DNA of 64,000 nt from the NCBI RefSeq assembly GCF_001570985.1, contig NZ_BCSS01000011.1:25959-89958 (forward strand), in the 5' to 3' direction. The DNA comes from Janibacter limosus NBRC 16128 (lineage in GTDB: Bacteria > Actinomycetota > Actinomycetes > Actinomycetales > Dermatophilaceae). Position numbers and translations under genes: made by a program. Numbering within the stretch: position 1 is the first letter of the stretch; every line of letters begins with the position of its first letter. Below, piece after piece: positions 25,587 to 34,751 of this stretch. The notes under the pieces are model-generated. The model made no database searches and was not told the origin of the DNA. It worked only from the letters and a program-made list of their open reading frames with translations.

Positions 25587-27266
25587 TCAGGCGGAGGCGC
25601 CGACCGAGTCGGGGACGTCGATTTGGTCGCCCGCCTCGAGCGGGCCGTCGGCCGCCTTGGTCGCCGCGATCGCCGACTCCTCGTCGGGGGCACTCGTGCG
25701 GATGAGGTGGTCGAAGGCGCTCAGCGAGGCCGTCGACCCGGCACCCAACGCCGTGACGATCTGCTTGTAGGGCTCGACCGTGCAGTCACCGGCAGCGAAG
25801 ACACCGGGGAGGCTGGTCCGGCCGACACCGTCGATGACGATCTCACCGCGCTCGGACAGCTCCAGGGCATCGCCGAGCCACTCGGTGTTGGGCAGCAGGC
25901 CGATCTGGACGAAGACGCCCTCGAGCTCGAGCTGCTCACCCTCGCCACCGTCACGCGGCTCGATCGCCAGGCCGGTGACCTTGCTGCCGTCACCGATGAC
26001 CTCGGTCGTCTTGGTGCCCAGACGGATCTCGACATTGGGCAGCGAGCGCAGCTTGCGCTGCAGGACCTCGTCGGCGCGCATGTCGTCCATGAACTCGATG
26101 AGGGTGACATGACCGACGATGCCGGCCAGGTCGATCGCGGCCTCGACGCCGGAGTTGCCGCCGCCGATGACGGCGATGCGCTTGCCCTTGAAGAGCGGAC
26201 CATCGCAGTGCGGGCAGAAGGTGACGCCCTTGTTGCGGTAGTCCTCCTCGCCGGGGACGCCCATGGTGCGCCAGCGGGCACCGGTCGCCAGGATGACCGT
26301 CTTGCCGGACAGGCTCGCGCCGTTGCCGAGGTCGACCCGCGTCAGGCCGTCGTCGCCGGCGGTGAGGCCGGCAGCGGCTTGGCTGCGGACCATCTCGACG
26401 TCGTACTCGTTGACGTGGCGCTCGAGGTCGGCAGCGAGCTTGGGGCCCTCGGTGTGCGGGACCGAGATGAGGTTCTCGATCGACATCGTGTCGAGGACCT
26501 GGCCGCCGAAGCGCTCGGCCACGAGGCCGGTGCGGATGCCCTTGCGCGCGGCGTAGATCGCGGCGGACGCGCCGGCGGGGCCACCACCGACGACGAGGAC
26601 CTCGTAGGGCTCGCGGGCGGTGAGCTCCTCGGCAGCGCGGGCCGCGGAGTCACCCCCGGACAGCTCGTCGACCTTGCCGACGATCTCGGCCAGCTCCATG
26701 CGGCCGGAGCCGAAGGTCTCACCGTTGTGAAAGACGGTGGGCACGGCGAGGACGCCCCGCTGCTCGGCCTCGGTCGGGAAGACCGCGCCGTCGATGGCGG
26801 TGTGCGTGATGCCGGGGTTGAGCACGCTCATCAGGTTGAGCGCCTGGACGACGTCCGGGCAGTTCTGGCAGCTCAGGGAGAAGAAGGTCTCGAAGTGGTG
26901 CTCACCCTGCAGCCCCTTGACCTGGTTGATCAGGTCCTGGGAGGCCTTGCTCGGGTGACCGCCGACTTGCAGCAGCGCCAGGACGAGGGAGGTGAACTCG
27001 TGGCCCATGGGGATGCCGGCGAAGCGCACGGACACGGCAGGGTCGGACACCCGGGCGATGGCGAAGGAGGGGACGCGTTCGTCCAGGTCACTCCCTTCGG
27101 CCACACGGCGGGTGATCTGCTCGCTCATGCCCTCGATCTCGACGAGCAGGTCGTCGAGCTCAGCGGACTTGGGGCTCGCGTCGAGGGAGGCGACGAGCTC
27201 GATCGGCTCGCGGAGGTTGTCCAAGTAGGCCTTGAGCTGGGTGGCGAGGGCGGGATCGAGGGCCAT
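25587..27266 (-). CDS. ahpF: Alkyl hydroperoxide reductase subunit F-like reductase
   Basis: A 559-residue FAD disulfide reductase that passes electrons from NAD(P)H to AhpC. The N-terminal double thioredoxin-like domain (1-200) contains the relay disulfide SLSCQNCPD near residue 130. From about 215 the thioredoxin-reductase part has FAD loop [19 protein letters not shown], the active disulfide TFCPHCDGP, the NAD(P)H loop [13 protein letters not shown] and the FAD end [16 protein letters not shown] 27266 has AGGAG upstream. It follows ahpC by about 100 bp, with a strong hairpin between. Confidence 0.93.
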   Translation of the reverse strand: MALDPALATQLKAYLDNLREPIELVASLDASPKSAELDDLLVEIEGMSEQITRRVAEGSDLDERVPSFAIARVSDPAVSVRFAGIPMGHEFTSLVLALLQVGGHPSKASQDLINQVKGLQGEHHFETFFSLSCQNCPDVVQALNLMSVLNPGITHTAIDGAVFPTEAEQRGVLAVPTVFHNGETFGSGRMELAEIVGKVDELSGGDSAARAAEELTAREPYEVLVVGGGPAGASAAIYAARKGIRTGLVAERFGGQVLDTMSIENLISVPHTEGPKLAADLERHVNEYDVEMVRSQAAAGLTAGDDGLTRVDLGNGASLSGKTVILATGARWRTMGVPGEEDYRNKGVTFCPHCDGPLFKGKRIAVIGGGNSGVEAAIDLAGIVGHVTLIEFMDDMRADEVLQRKLRSLPNVEIRLGTKTTEVIGDGSKVTGLAIEPRDGGEGEQLELEGVFVQIGLLPNTEWLGDALELSERGEIVIDGVGRTSLPGVFAAGDCTVEPYKQIVTALGAGSTASLSAFDHLIRTSAPDEESAIAATKAADGPLEAGDQIDVPDSVGASA

Positions 27267-27311
27267 GGTGCGAGCGACTCCTGACGAGCGAAGGGGGAAT
27301 GTTGAGGGGGT

Positions 27312-27346
27312 GGGTGGGGGGCAGCGGCCAGCGCCGCCCCCCACCC
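27312..27346. terminator. Intercistronic hairpin between ahpC and ahpF
   Basis: GGGTGGGGGGC at 27312-27322 pairs with GCCCCCCACCC at 27336-27346, an 11-bp perfect stem. Placed after ahpC and before ahpF on the minus strand, it may act as a partial terminator or RNA stabiliser that keeps AhpC in excess over AhpF. Confidence 0.6.
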
Positions 27347-27368
27347 GAGATGCGTCAGTACAGGTGGA

Positions 27369-27935
27369 TCAGATCTTGCCGACGAGGTCCAGGCTGGGGG
27401 CGAGCGTCTCGGCGCCCTCTTCCCACTTGGCCGGGCAGACCTCGCCCGGGTTGTTGCGCACGTACTGCGCAGCCTTGACCTTGCGGACGAGCTCGGCGGC
27501 GTTGCGGCCGATGCCCTCGGCGGTGATCTCGAGGAACTGGATCACGCCATCGGGGTCGACGAGGAAGGTGCCACGGTTGGCCAGACCCTCGTCCTCACGC
27601 AGGATGTCGAAGTTGCGCGAGATGGTGGCGGTCGGGTCGCCGAGCATCGGGTAGGTGACCTTGCCGACCGCGTCGGAGGTCTCGTGCCACGCCTTGTGCG
27701 TGAAGTGCGTGTCGGTCGAGACGGAGAAGACCTCGACGCCCAAGCCCTTGAGCTCGGCGTCGTACTGGCCGGCCAGGTCCTCGAGCTCGGTCGGGCAGAC
27801 GAAGGTGAAGTCCGCCGGGTAGAAGAAGAAGATCGCCCACTTGCCGGCGATGTCCGCCTCGGAGTAGTCCTTGAACTCACCGTTGATGTAGCCGGTGGCC
27901 TGGAAGGGCTTGATCTGGGTGTTGATGAGGGACAT
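27369..27935 (-). CDS. ahpC: Peroxiredoxin AhpC
   Basis: A 188-residue typical 2-Cys peroxiredoxin that reduces hydrogen peroxide and organic peroxides. The peroxidatic Cys is C47 in [12 protein letters not shown] and the resolving Cys is C167 in [11 protein letters not shown]; the conserved FFFYPADF and [12 protein letters not shown] segments are intact. It is recycled by AhpF encoded just downstream. An inverted repeat of the PerR/Fur kind lies about 75 bp upstream (28008-28020), so peroxide or iron control is likely. Confidence 0.97.
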   Translation of the reverse strand: MSLINTQIKPFQATGYINGEFKDYSEADIAGKWAIFFFYPADFTFVCPTELEDLAGQYDAELKGLGVEVFSVSTDTHFTHKAWHETSDAVGKVTYPMLGDPTATISRNFDILREDEGLANRGTFLVDPDGVIQFLEITAEGIGRNAAELVRKVKAAQYVRNNPGEVCPAKWEEGAETLAPSLDLVGKI

Positions 27936-28007
27936 GCGTTGATCTCCTGTGCATCTCTGGGGTTCAGGTGACTCCAGCGACGCGACCTACTTGAGCGTCA
28001 CGTCGAT

Positions 28008-28020
28008 TGGAATGATTCCA
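28008..28020. promoter_or_regulatory. PerR/Fur-like box upstream of ahpC
   Basis: TGGAATGATTCCA is a perfect 6-1-6 inverted repeat in the ahpC promoter region. The arrangement resembles boxes of Fur-family peroxide sensors. A closely similar core (GAATGATTC) occurs before the TPR gene at 34230-34238. Confidence 0.55.
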
Positions 28021-28247
28021 GTTTAGAGGAGGTGGGTCGGGAGTGCAAACCCGCGCGTGTGAAGTTGGCGTGAACGGTGAGTGCGATCGGTGAGAATCCC
28101 CCTTCGCTCCGTCATCGGATGCCGCGATCCGGCCCGGACTTGGTCAGACCAGGCCGCAAATTGGTCAGGAGCCGTGGCGCACCGGGCGACGGACCGCCAC
28201 CTTCGACTCACGAGCCGGACACCCCGGCCAGTGACAAGGAGAAGGCA

Positions 28248-29414
28248 ATGACCCTGCGCACCACCCTGACCCTCACCGGAGCACTCCTCGGTGCCGGCAT
28301 CGTGATGGCCCCCTTGGCCTCTGCGGCGGACGTACCCGACGCCCAGATCCAGAAGGCCGACCCGATGACCTCGTTCGTCATGGAGCGTGACGGCAAGACC
28401 CGGGCCGAGGCGAAGAGCTTCCTCGCGATCAAGGACGACAAGCAGTCCTCCCTGCGGTCACTGGAGGCGAAGGGGGTCGACGCCGACGGTGCGTGGTTCG
28501 ACGGCACCCAGCTCGTCGTCGGGGTCACCTCGTCCGCCGACGCCGCCACGGTCCGCGCCGCCGGTCTGCGCCCGAGCACCAGCACCAGCCAGAGCGGCCT
28601 CGACAGGATCGCCGATCGCGTCCTGTCCACGGCCGGCAAGGCCTCGGACCACGTCGTCACCGTCGGACCCAACCTGACCAAGGGGGTCGTCGAGGTGCGC
28701 CTGGCCGCCGACGCCCCGAAGGGCCTGCGCACGAAGCTCTCGACAATGGACAAGGTCACCGTCACGACGGCTGACGAGCTCACGACCCAGGCCGATGTCG
28801 TCCCCGGCCGGATCATGGACCTCTCCCCCGGCACCAACTGCAGCCTCGGCTTCCCCGGCACCACCTCCAGCGGCAACAACGTCCTGCTCACCGCGGGCCA
28901 CTGCGTGGAGGGCCTGCCCGACATCCTCGACGCCAACGGCACCCACATCGGCGCGGGCACCCACACCCGCTTCCACGAGGGCTCCAGCAGCGTCGACATG
29001 GGCCTGATGGACATCGACTCCGAGGATGTGGGCCAGCCCTACGTCGACAGCCGCGGGCACTCCGGCTACTACGCCGTGCAGGGCGCCAGCAAGAACGCCG
29101 TCGGCTCGGAGATCTGCAAGGCCGGCAACACGACGGGGTGGACCTGCGGGACGATCAAGGCCTACAACCGCACCGTCAACTACGGCGGCACCCAGGTCTC
29201 CGGGCTCGCCGAGGCCAGCGTGTGCACCGAGGGCGGCGACTCCGGCGGCGCCTACATCGGCGTCGGCAACCTCGCCCAGGGCATGACCTCCGGCGGCCCG
29301 GTCGGCGCCGACTGCGGGTACAACCAGGGCTACAACGCCGGGTCGTACAGCTTCTTCCAGCCGGTCGTCGACGCGGCGAACTACTACGGCGTCACGGTGA
29401 CCACCGCCAGCTGA
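28248..29414 (+). CDS. Secreted streptogrisin-like serine protease
   Basis: A 388-residue secreted protease of the chymotrypsin fold (S1E-like). A signal peptide ends at ASAA; a prodomain (about 28-180) should assist folding and be removed. The triad is visible: His in LLTAGHCVEG, Asp in SVDMGLMDI and Ser in TEGGDSGGAYIG, with paired Cys around His (NCSLG...GHC) and Ser. ATG 28248 has a strong AAGGAG site. It has its own upstream space and a strong terminator after it, so it is monocistronic. Likely role is extracellular protein digestion. Confidence 0.93.
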   Translation: MTLRTTLTLTGALLGAGIVMAPLASAADVPDAQIQKADPMTSFVMERDGKTRAEAKSFLAIKDDKQSSLRSLEAKGVDADGAWFDGTQLVVGVTSSADAATVRAAGLRPSTSTSQSGLDRIADRVLSTAGKASDHVVTVGPNLTKGVVEVRLAADAPKGLRTKLSTMDKVTVTTADELTTQADVVPGRIMDLSPGTNCSLGFPGTTSSGNNVLLTAGHCVEGLPDILDANGTHIGAGTHTRFHEGSSSVDMGLMDIDSEDVGQPYVDSRGHSGYYAVQGASKNAVGSEICKAGNTTGWTCGTIKAYNRTVNYGGTQVSGLAEASVCTEGGDSGGAYIGVGNLAQGMTSGGPVGADCGYNQGYNAGSYSFFQPVVDAANYYGVTVTTAS

Positions 29415-29425
29415 TCTCGTCGCAG

Positions 29426-29459
29426 GTGAGCCCGGGCCTCCCGTGTGGCCCGGGCTCAC
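29426..29459. terminator. Bidirectional terminator hairpin
   Basis: GTGAGCCCGGGCC pairs perfectly with GGCCCGGGCTCAC (13 bp) around an 8-base loop, 11 bp after the protease stop. It separates the protease from the convergent exonuclease gene. Confidence 0.85.
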
Positions 29460-29474
29460 TCGTGCCCGCATGCC

Positions 29475-30176
29475 TCAGGTCGCCCGGATCGCCTTGAGCG
29501 TCAACGGTGTGCTCGTGCGCTGGGACATCTCGGCCACCTGGGCCAGGTAGAGCTCGGCACAGGCCAGGGCATCGGTCAGGGGTTCGTGCGCCCGGTATCG
29601 AGGCAGCCCGTACCGCTCCCGGGCCGCCCACAGGCGCAGGGCCCCGGGCAACGGATCAGGTTGTGCCCCAAGCCCTTCGGTGAGGACTCGTCGTTGGAGG
29701 TGCAGGGTGTCCACGCTGCTGGCGACGAAGGGCACCCCGTGGACGCGCCGGCACGCGGCGTCGAGGAAGCCGACCTCGATGCTCGCGTGGTGCGCGAGCA
29801 GGACCCGCCCGGACAGCGCCCCGAGCAGCTCCGTGAGGACGTCGATCGGCAGGTCACCTGCGGCGACGGCGTCGTCGGTGAGCCCGTGCACGGTGGCCGA
29901 CTGCCCCACGTCACGCCGGGTGGCCAGGACGCGTCGCCGCGCGCCCGACAGGTCGATGGACAGGCCGTCCAAAGGCACCCAGCCGACCGCGAGGACGCGG
30001 TCCTCCTCGACATCCAGCCCGGTGGTCTCGACGTCGAGCGCCAGGAGCGACAGCTCGGTGACGGGCGTCCCCGGGTCGGCGAAGGGAGCGGACAGGTAGT
30101 CCCGTAGTGGCCCGGGTGGGGCCGCGACGAGCGCACTCTCGCGGCGTCGCTGGGGAGATCGGCGGATCCCGAACAT
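29475..30176 (-). CDS. DnaQ-like 3'-5' exonuclease
   Basis: A 233-residue protein with an epsilon-type exonuclease fold. Exo I is ALDVETTGLDVEEDRV (the DxE pair), Exo II is around VLLAHHASIEVGFLDAA, and Exo III is the His and Asp of HEPLTDALACAELYL; all metal ligands are present. ATG 30176 overlaps the stop of the large cNMP/CBS/DUF294 gene by one base (TGATG), so the two are translationally coupled. This gene pair recurs in bacteria, sometimes near acetate metabolism genes, with an unclear joint role. It is too small and isolated to be the replicative proofreading subunit. Confidence 0.9.
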   Translation of the reverse strand: MFGIRRSPQRRRESALVAAPPGPLRDYLSAPFADPGTPVTELSLLALDVETTGLDVEEDRVLAVGWVPLDGLSIDLSGARRRVLATRRDVGQSATVHGLTDDAVAAGDLPIDVLTELLGALSGRVLLAHHASIEVGFLDAACRRVHGVPFVASSVDTLHLQRRVLTEGLGAQPDPLPGALRLWAARERYGLPRYRAHEPLTDALACAELYLAQVAEMSQRTSTPLTLKAIRAT

Positions 30177-32053
30177 CAGGTGAGGTGCTGTGCCGGGGTG
30201 CGCTGGGCCAGCGCCTGCTGCGCAGCGCGCACGACGTGGAAGGCCTCGCGCAGGGTGCGTTGCTCGAAGGGGGTCAGCTCGCTCGGTCGCAGTCGCGAGT
30301 CGGGGGTGACACCGGCGGCGGCCTGCCGGGACTGGTGCGCGAGGCGCACGTGCGAGATGAACTCCAGCGCGTCGACGAGGCTGGCGGCGATGGCCGGGTC
30401 GAGCGCGCCGGCACGGCCCGCGGCGAGCAGCCGCGAGCGGGTGTTGACCGACACGAGACCGGCTCCGAGCGCGTGGGCGCGAGCGAGGTCGACGATGGCA
30501 CCGACGCCGCCGCGCTTGAGGTCGAGCGTGTCCTTGTGGTCCCCGGCCCGAGCCAGGACGAATCCGCGGAAGAAGCCGAGGGGTGGCTCGTTGGCCACGG
30601 CTGCGGCCACGAGGTGCCCGAGGAAGTTGTGCCCCTGCGGCGCCCAGGTTGCGATGTCCTGCGCGAGGCGGGCGTGCAGTGCCTCGTCCCCAGCGAGGGG
30701 GCGGGAGTCGAAGAAGATGCTGGCCGTGAGGACGGCATCGGAGGTCGGCTCGTGGATCCACTGCCGGAACTCGCGCCGCCAACCGGTCAGCCGCTGTCTC
30801 CAGCGTGGGTTGCTCGCCATGACATCGCCCTCGCAGCGCGGATATCCGCAGGCCTCCAGGCCGGCGACGACGATCTCGGCCAGGGCCCCGATGTAGTCCT
30901 CGGCGCCCTCTGGCGCGTCGTCGGCGAGGATCACCGCGTGGTCCTGGTCGCCTCCCAGCGCCTGCTCGTGCCGAGCCCTGGAGCCCAGAGTCATCCAGCA
31001 GTAGCGCGGTGGCGGACCGTGACCCGCCGCGGTGAGCTCGTCCTCGGCGAGAGTGATGAGCCGACGCTCGATGGCGTCCCCGACCGTCGTGACCACGCGG
31101 GTGATGTCGCCGGCGGCCACGTCCTGGCCGACGAGCTGCTCGACGAGTCGGGGCAGGCGCTGCGCCATGGCCACGACCCCGGCGACATCAGGCTGCTTCG
31201 AGACATCGCCGACGATGTGCACCATGTTGACCCGCTCCAGGCGCATGAGGTCCGTCGTCGTGACGACTCCGAGCGGCCGCCCGCCCTCGAGCACCGGCAG
31301 GTGGTGGATCGTGCGCTCGGTCATCGTCACCAGCAGCTCCAGCGCGGAGGCGTCCGCGGCCGCGACGACGGGGTCGGGCGTCATCACCGAGGTCACCGGC
31401 CCCGCAGGGTCGAGGCCCGCGGCGACGACCCGGCGGCGCAGGTCACGGTCGGTGAGGATACCGGCCAGTCCCTGCCCGTCCATGACCAGGAGGGAGGACA
31501 CCCCTTCGTCGGTCATCACGCGGGCGGCCTCGGCGATCGTGACGTCGTCGGGGACCGAGACGGGCTCCCTGAGGACCAGGTCGCGCGCGGAGGTACGCAG
31601 GATCGCCTCGCCCGCCGGGTTCGTCGCGACCGACGAGGCCGCCGTCCGCAGCCGGTCCGCCCGCTCGGCGTCGAAGTGGTCAGCGAAGTCGGGATACGCC
31701 TGCGACAGCTCGTGGAAGACCTCGCCGGGGAGGTGCAGAGCGAGGGTGTCCTCGATGGCCACGACGTCGAAGCGTGAGGGGTTGGAGCCGACGAGGGTCG
31801 TCGAGCCGGCCGTGGACCCCTCGGCGCACCGGTCGACCAGTCCCCCGTCGGCGTCACGGATCTCGATGGCCCCCGAGCGCACGATGATGAGGTCGTGGTT
31901 GTCGACACCCACGGCCATGAGCGAGCTGCCCCGGCGGTGGTAGCGGATCGTCAGCCGTGCCGGGAGAGCGCGCAGGACCCGGACGGGCAGGGCGGCGAAG
32001 GGGGCGTGCCCGGCGAGGAAGTCGGCCACCTCGGCCAGCTCGGTGTCGGCCAT
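30176..32053 (-). CDS. cNMP-binding/CBS/DUF294 nucleotidyltransferase-like protein
   Basis: A 625-residue cytoplasmic multidomain protein. Residues 1-130 are a cyclic-nucleotide-binding-like barrel, 150-270 two CBS repeats (EPVSVPDDVTIAEAARVM, VTSVMTPDPVVAAADASALE), about 290-430 a DUF294 nucleotidyltransferase fold with LGSRARHEQALGGDQDHAV, and the rest the helical DUF294 C-terminal domain. The layout is that of a signal-responsive nucleotidyltransferase resembling GlnD's catalytic half, but no target is known. ATG 32053 gives the usual MADTELAEVADFL start; the frame is open further upstream by chance. It is coupled to the exonuclease downstream. Confidence 0.9.
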   Translation of the reverse strand: MADTELAEVADFLAGHAPFAALPVRVLRALPARLTIRYHRRGSSLMAVGVDNHDLIIVRSGAIEIRDADGGLVDRCAEGSTAGSTTLVGSNPSRFDVVAIEDTLALHLPGEVFHELSQAYPDFADHFDAERADRLRTAASSVATNPAGEAILRTSARDLVLREPVSVPDDVTIAEAARVMTDEGVSSLLVMDGQGLAGILTDRDLRRRVVAAGLDPAGPVTSVMTPDPVVAAADASALELLVTMTERTIHHLPVLEGGRPLGVVTTTDLMRLERVNMVHIVGDVSKQPDVAGVVAMAQRLPRLVEQLVGQDVAAGDITRVVTTVGDAIERRLITLAEDELTAAGHGPPPRYCWMTLGSRARHEQALGGDQDHAVILADDAPEGAEDYIGALAEIVVAGLEACGYPRCEGDVMASNPRWRQRLTGWRREFRQWIHEPTSDAVLTASIFFDSRPLAGDEALHARLAQDIATWAPQGHNFLGHLVAAAVANEPPLGFFRGFVLARAGDHKDTLDLKRGGVGAIVDLARAHALGAGLVSVNTRSRLLAAGRAGALDPAIAASLVDALEFISHVRLAHQSRQAAAGVTPDSRLRPSELTPFEQRTLREAFHVVRAAQQALAQRTPAQHLT

Positions 32054-32142
32054 GCCCCCATGGTGACAGGAACGAGACGGTGCATGAGCAGCTCCTGACG
32101 CCCGTCCGTCGCCGCAACCGCGAGGGCTCCGAAGACCGGACG

Positions 32143-33645
32143 TCAGGCGGAGTGGGTCAGGCGCCCGGCGACGAAGGTCGCGAGCACCCGCGTCTCGCGC
32201 AGCCGGGCCGCCTGCTCCGCGGTACCGGACAGACCTGCGGGGCAAGGGTCCTCGTCGACCAGCACGATGTCCCCGGGCCCGCCGACAGCCAGCTCGCTCA
32301 CCCCGTCCGTCGAGGCGAGCAATGCTTCGCGTGGGGTGATCGCCTGCTCGGGCGCCCACGGCTCCCGATCGTCGGCACTGCGGTGCACCGCGGCCGACAT
32401 GGCCAGCCACGGGTCGAGCGGGGAGACGGGCGCATCCGACCCCAGACGCAGGGGGATCCCCGCGTCCGACATCGAGCGCAGGGCGAAGCAGCGCTCGAGC
32501 CGGTCGGGCCACAGCGCCTCCGTCGAGTCGCGGTCGTCGAGCAGGTGGGCAGGCTGCACGCTGGCGATGAGACCCAGGTCGGCGAAGCGTCCGAGCACCT
32601 CCATGCGCACCAGCTGCGCGTGCTCGATGGAGCCGTGAGCGCCACTGGCCGCGTAGGCGTCGAGGGCGTCGAGCAGCGCGGCGTCGCCGATGGCGTGGAC
32701 CGCACCGTCGAGTCCCTGGGCGTGGGCCCGGCGGAGCAGCTGGGTCAGCTCCTCGGGGTCGACGCTGCGCTTGCCGTGTGGGTCGCCGAGGTCGTCGTCG
32801 GTGACGAAGGGCTCGCAGCACCAGGCCGTGCGGGTGTTGAGCGAGCCGTCGGTGATGACCTTGAGCGGGCCCATCGTCACCAGACCGGTCTCGTCGAGGA
32901 CATCGCCGGTGCGCACGCCGGCAGCGATCGCGTCCTCGAGCCCCTCCGGGTAGGTGCAGGTGCGCACCCGCAGCAGGTCGAGCCCGGCAGCCGTACGGCC
33001 CGGCCACTCCAGGCGACCTGCCTCGAACTCCATGTCGCCGATGCCGACGACGCCCTTGGCCGCGGCAGCGCGCATCGCGCCGTCGAGGCTGGCGCGGACG
33101 ACGGCCTGGTCCTCGGGGAGATCGGCCATCCGTTGGTAGATCGGGAACCACTCGTCCTCGTCGAGGTGCCCCTCGTGGACCGGCAGCCCGAGTGCGCGGA
33201 AGGCGGCAGTGCTCAGCCAGCCCGCATGGCAGTCGCCGCTGATGAGGATGACCGGGCGATCCCCCGCGACCGCGTCGAGCTCGGCGGTGCTCGGCAGCCG
33301 GTCCCAGCCGGCGACCCGCCAGCCGAAACCCTGCACGACGGTCCCCGGAGCCGGCCTCTCGACCGCCAGGTGACGTGCCACCCGGGCGGTCACCTCCTCG
33401 GGGCCGGCGGTGTCCGCGACATCGACGCGACGGGCCATCGCCGCCCACTGCCCGAAGTGCACGTGGCCGTCCCACAGACCAGGGATCGCGAGCGCTCCCC
33501 CGGCGTCATGGACAGCCGCCCCTGCGGGGGCCAGCCCGATCCCGACCTCGGCGATCCGCCCTTCGCGCAGCCTGATGTCGACCGGAGACGCACCGGGCCG
33601 CAGCCGAGCGCCGGTGAGCAGCGCGTGAGGGGCGAAGGGGGCCAT
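32143..33645 (-). CDS. YtcJ-like metal-dependent amidohydrolase
   Basis: A 500-residue hydrolase of the amidohydrolase superfamily (YtcJ/amidohydrolase_3 type). The metal-binding HVHFG follows PGLWDG near residue 69; later ligands are in the KVITDGSLN region, HAIGDAALL and EHAQLV, and the final Asp is in LRLGSDAPVSPLDPW. The substrate is unknown; members hydrolyse N-acyl amides or related C-N bonds. It is divergent from the nucleosidase gene, with only 32 bp between the two starts, so both promoters must overlap. Confidence 0.9.
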   Translation of the reverse strand: MAPFAPHALLTGARLRPGASPVDIRLREGRIAEVGIGLAPAGAAVHDAGGALAIPGLWDGHVHFGQWAAMARRVDVADTAGPEEVTARVARHLAVERPAPGTVVQGFGWRVAGWDRLPSTAELDAVAGDRPVILISGDCHAGWLSTAAFRALGLPVHEGHLDEDEWFPIYQRMADLPEDQAVVRASLDGAMRAAAAKGVVGIGDMEFEAGRLEWPGRTAAGLDLLRVRTCTYPEGLEDAIAAGVRTGDVLDETGLVTMGPLKVITDGSLNTRTAWCCEPFVTDDDLGDPHGKRSVDPEELTQLLRRAHAQGLDGAVHAIGDAALLDALDAYAASGAHGSIEHAQLVRMEVLGRFADLGLIASVQPAHLLDDRDSTEALWPDRLERCFALRSMSDAGIPLRLGSDAPVSPLDPWLAMSAAVHRSADDREPWAPEQAITPREALLASTDGVSELAVGGPGDIVLVDEDPCPAGLSGTAEQAARLRETRVLATFVAGRLTHSA

Positions 33646-33665
33646 GCTCGGCACCCTACGACGGA

Positions 33666-33671
33666 TACCTT
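33666..33671 (+). promoter_or_regulatory. -10 element (TACCTT) of the nucleosidase gene
   Basis: TACCTT lies exactly 6 bp upstream of ATG 33678, and no ribosome site is seen, so the transcript is probably leaderless. Confidence 0.45.
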
Positions 33672-33677
33672 GGCCCC

Positions 33678-34226
33678 ATGCAACCACTTGTCGTCGCCGC
33701 CATCGCGGCCGAGGCCGCGTACGTCCCCGAGGGCATGGAGGTGCTCATCACGGGGGTCGGCAAGACCCTCGCGGCCGTCGCCGTGACCCGCGCGATCTGC
33801 GAGCACCCGAGGCGCGACGAGCTCGTCGTCATCAACATCGGGACGGCCGGCGCGCTGCGGGAGGGCATCAGCGGAGTCCACGAGATCGGGACGGTCCTCA
33901 ACCACGACCTGTCCGCCGAAGCGATCCGCCAGCTCGGCATCGACCCGCGCGAGCGGATCGCGATCAACCCCTCCCACGCGACAACCCTCGCGAGCGGGGA
34001 CCTCTTCGTCACCGACCCGACCGTCCGGGACGAGCTGGCCCGGCAGGCCGACCTCGTCGACATGGAGGGCTACGCCATCGCACTGGCCTGCACCGAGCTC
34101 GACGTGCCCGTGCACCTGGTCAAGATGGTCAGCGACAACGCGGACGAGACCGCCCACGACTGGTCGGCTGCCGTCGACGGCTGCGCGCGTGAACTGGGGC
34201 GGTGGCTGGCGGACTTCGCCAGCTGA
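33678..34226 (+). CDS. Nucleoside phosphorylase/nucleosidase-family protein
   Basis: A 182-residue protein of the purine nucleoside phosphorylase/MTA-SAH nucleosidase superfamily. VVINIGTAGALREG, the ADLVDMEGYAIALACTELDV segment (split as DMEGYAIA and CTELDVP) with the ribose-binding ME, and the late catalytic Asp in VKMVSDNADE are the recognisable positions. It is shorter than MtnN (about 230), as are several actinobacterial nucleosidases. It probably cleaves a purine nucleoside. A TPR gene follows in the same direction after 37 bp. Confidence 0.82.
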   Translation: MQPLVVAAIAAEAAYVPEGMEVLITGVGKTLAAVAVTRAICEHPRRDELVVINIGTAGALREGISGVHEIGTVLNHDLSAEAIRQLGIDPRERIAINPSHATTLASGDLFVTDPTVRDELARQADLVDMEGYAIALACTELDVPVHLVKMVSDNADETAHDWSAAVDGCARELGRWLADFAS

Positions 34227-34227
34227 T

Positions 34228-34240
34228 GGGAATGATTCTC
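34228..34240. promoter_or_regulatory. PerR/Fur-like box before the TPR gene
   Basis: GGGAATGATTCTC contains the inverted repeat GAATGATTC, the same core as the box before ahpC. It begins 2 bp after the nucleosidase stop and 24 bp before the TPR start, the right place for an operator. Confidence 0.45.
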
Positions 34241-34263
34241 GACTCGAGGAGGTTGAGACGCAC

Positions 34264-34680
34264 ATGATGACGCGCACCGACACTCTCTACGGCTTCGAGC
34301 GGTACGAGCGCGCGAAGCAGGCCTTCGACGACGCCCGGTACACCGAGGCCGCACGCGAGCTCGAGGACTTCTTCACCGACCTGGCCACCGCCCGAGCCGG
34401 TGATGACGCCGACCCGATCGGCCACGGCACCGCCGAGATGCATCTGCTGCTGGCTCGCGCCTACTTCCACTCCGCGCAGCTCGGGCGCGCCGAGTCCGCC
34501 TGCCGCCAGGTCCTCAAGGAGGCCCCGGACGACGCCTACGCCCACTTGCTCCTCGGCCGTTCCCTCCAGCGGGCCGGGCGGCACGACGAGGCGCGCGGCC
34601 CCCTTCGCCTCGCGGAGCTGCTCGGCGGCTACACATCGGGATCCGACGCGACCACAGCGGTCGCCGACGAGAGCTTCTAG
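34264..34680 (+). CDS. Tetratricopeptide repeat protein
   Basis: A 138-residue soluble protein made of TPR helices: ERYERAKQAFDDARYTEAARELEDFF in the first pair (read here as ARYTEAARELEDFF), MHLLLARAYFHSAQLGRAES in the second and AYAHLLLGRSLQRAGRHDEA in the third. TPRs mediate protein contacts; no catalytic part exists. An AGGAGG lies 12 bp before ATG 34264 (a second ATG follows immediately). The Fur-like box upstream links it to the ahpC regulon, suggesting a stress role, which is inference. A very strong terminator follows. Confidence 0.85.
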   Translation: MMTRTDTLYGFERYERAKQAFDDARYTEAARELEDFFTDLATARAGDDADPIGHGTAEMHLLLARAYFHSAQLGRAESACRQVLKEAPDDAYAHLLLGRSLQRAGRHDEARGPLRLAELLGGYTSGSDATTAVADESF

Positions 34681-34696
34681 ACCCACCCGACCACGA

Positions 34697-34736
34697 CGAA
34701 GGGGAGGGGAGACCGGTCGGTCTCCCCTCCCCTTCG
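34697..34736. terminator. Bidirectional terminator with 18-bp perfect stem
   Basis: CGAAGGGGAGGGGAGACC at 34697-34714 pairs perfectly with 34719-34736 around a GGTC loop. It ends both the TPR gene and the convergent fumC. Its outer arms are the CGAAGGGG octamer that is overrepresented in the window. Confidence 0.9.
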
Positions 34737-34751
34737 CTCTGTGCTCAGTGG

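Noticed and set aside
32054..33475. A 1099-residue form of the cNMP/CBS/DUF294 protein
   Set aside because: The upstream part is antisense to the amidohydrolase and low-complexity Arg/Gly-rich, typical of shadow frames.
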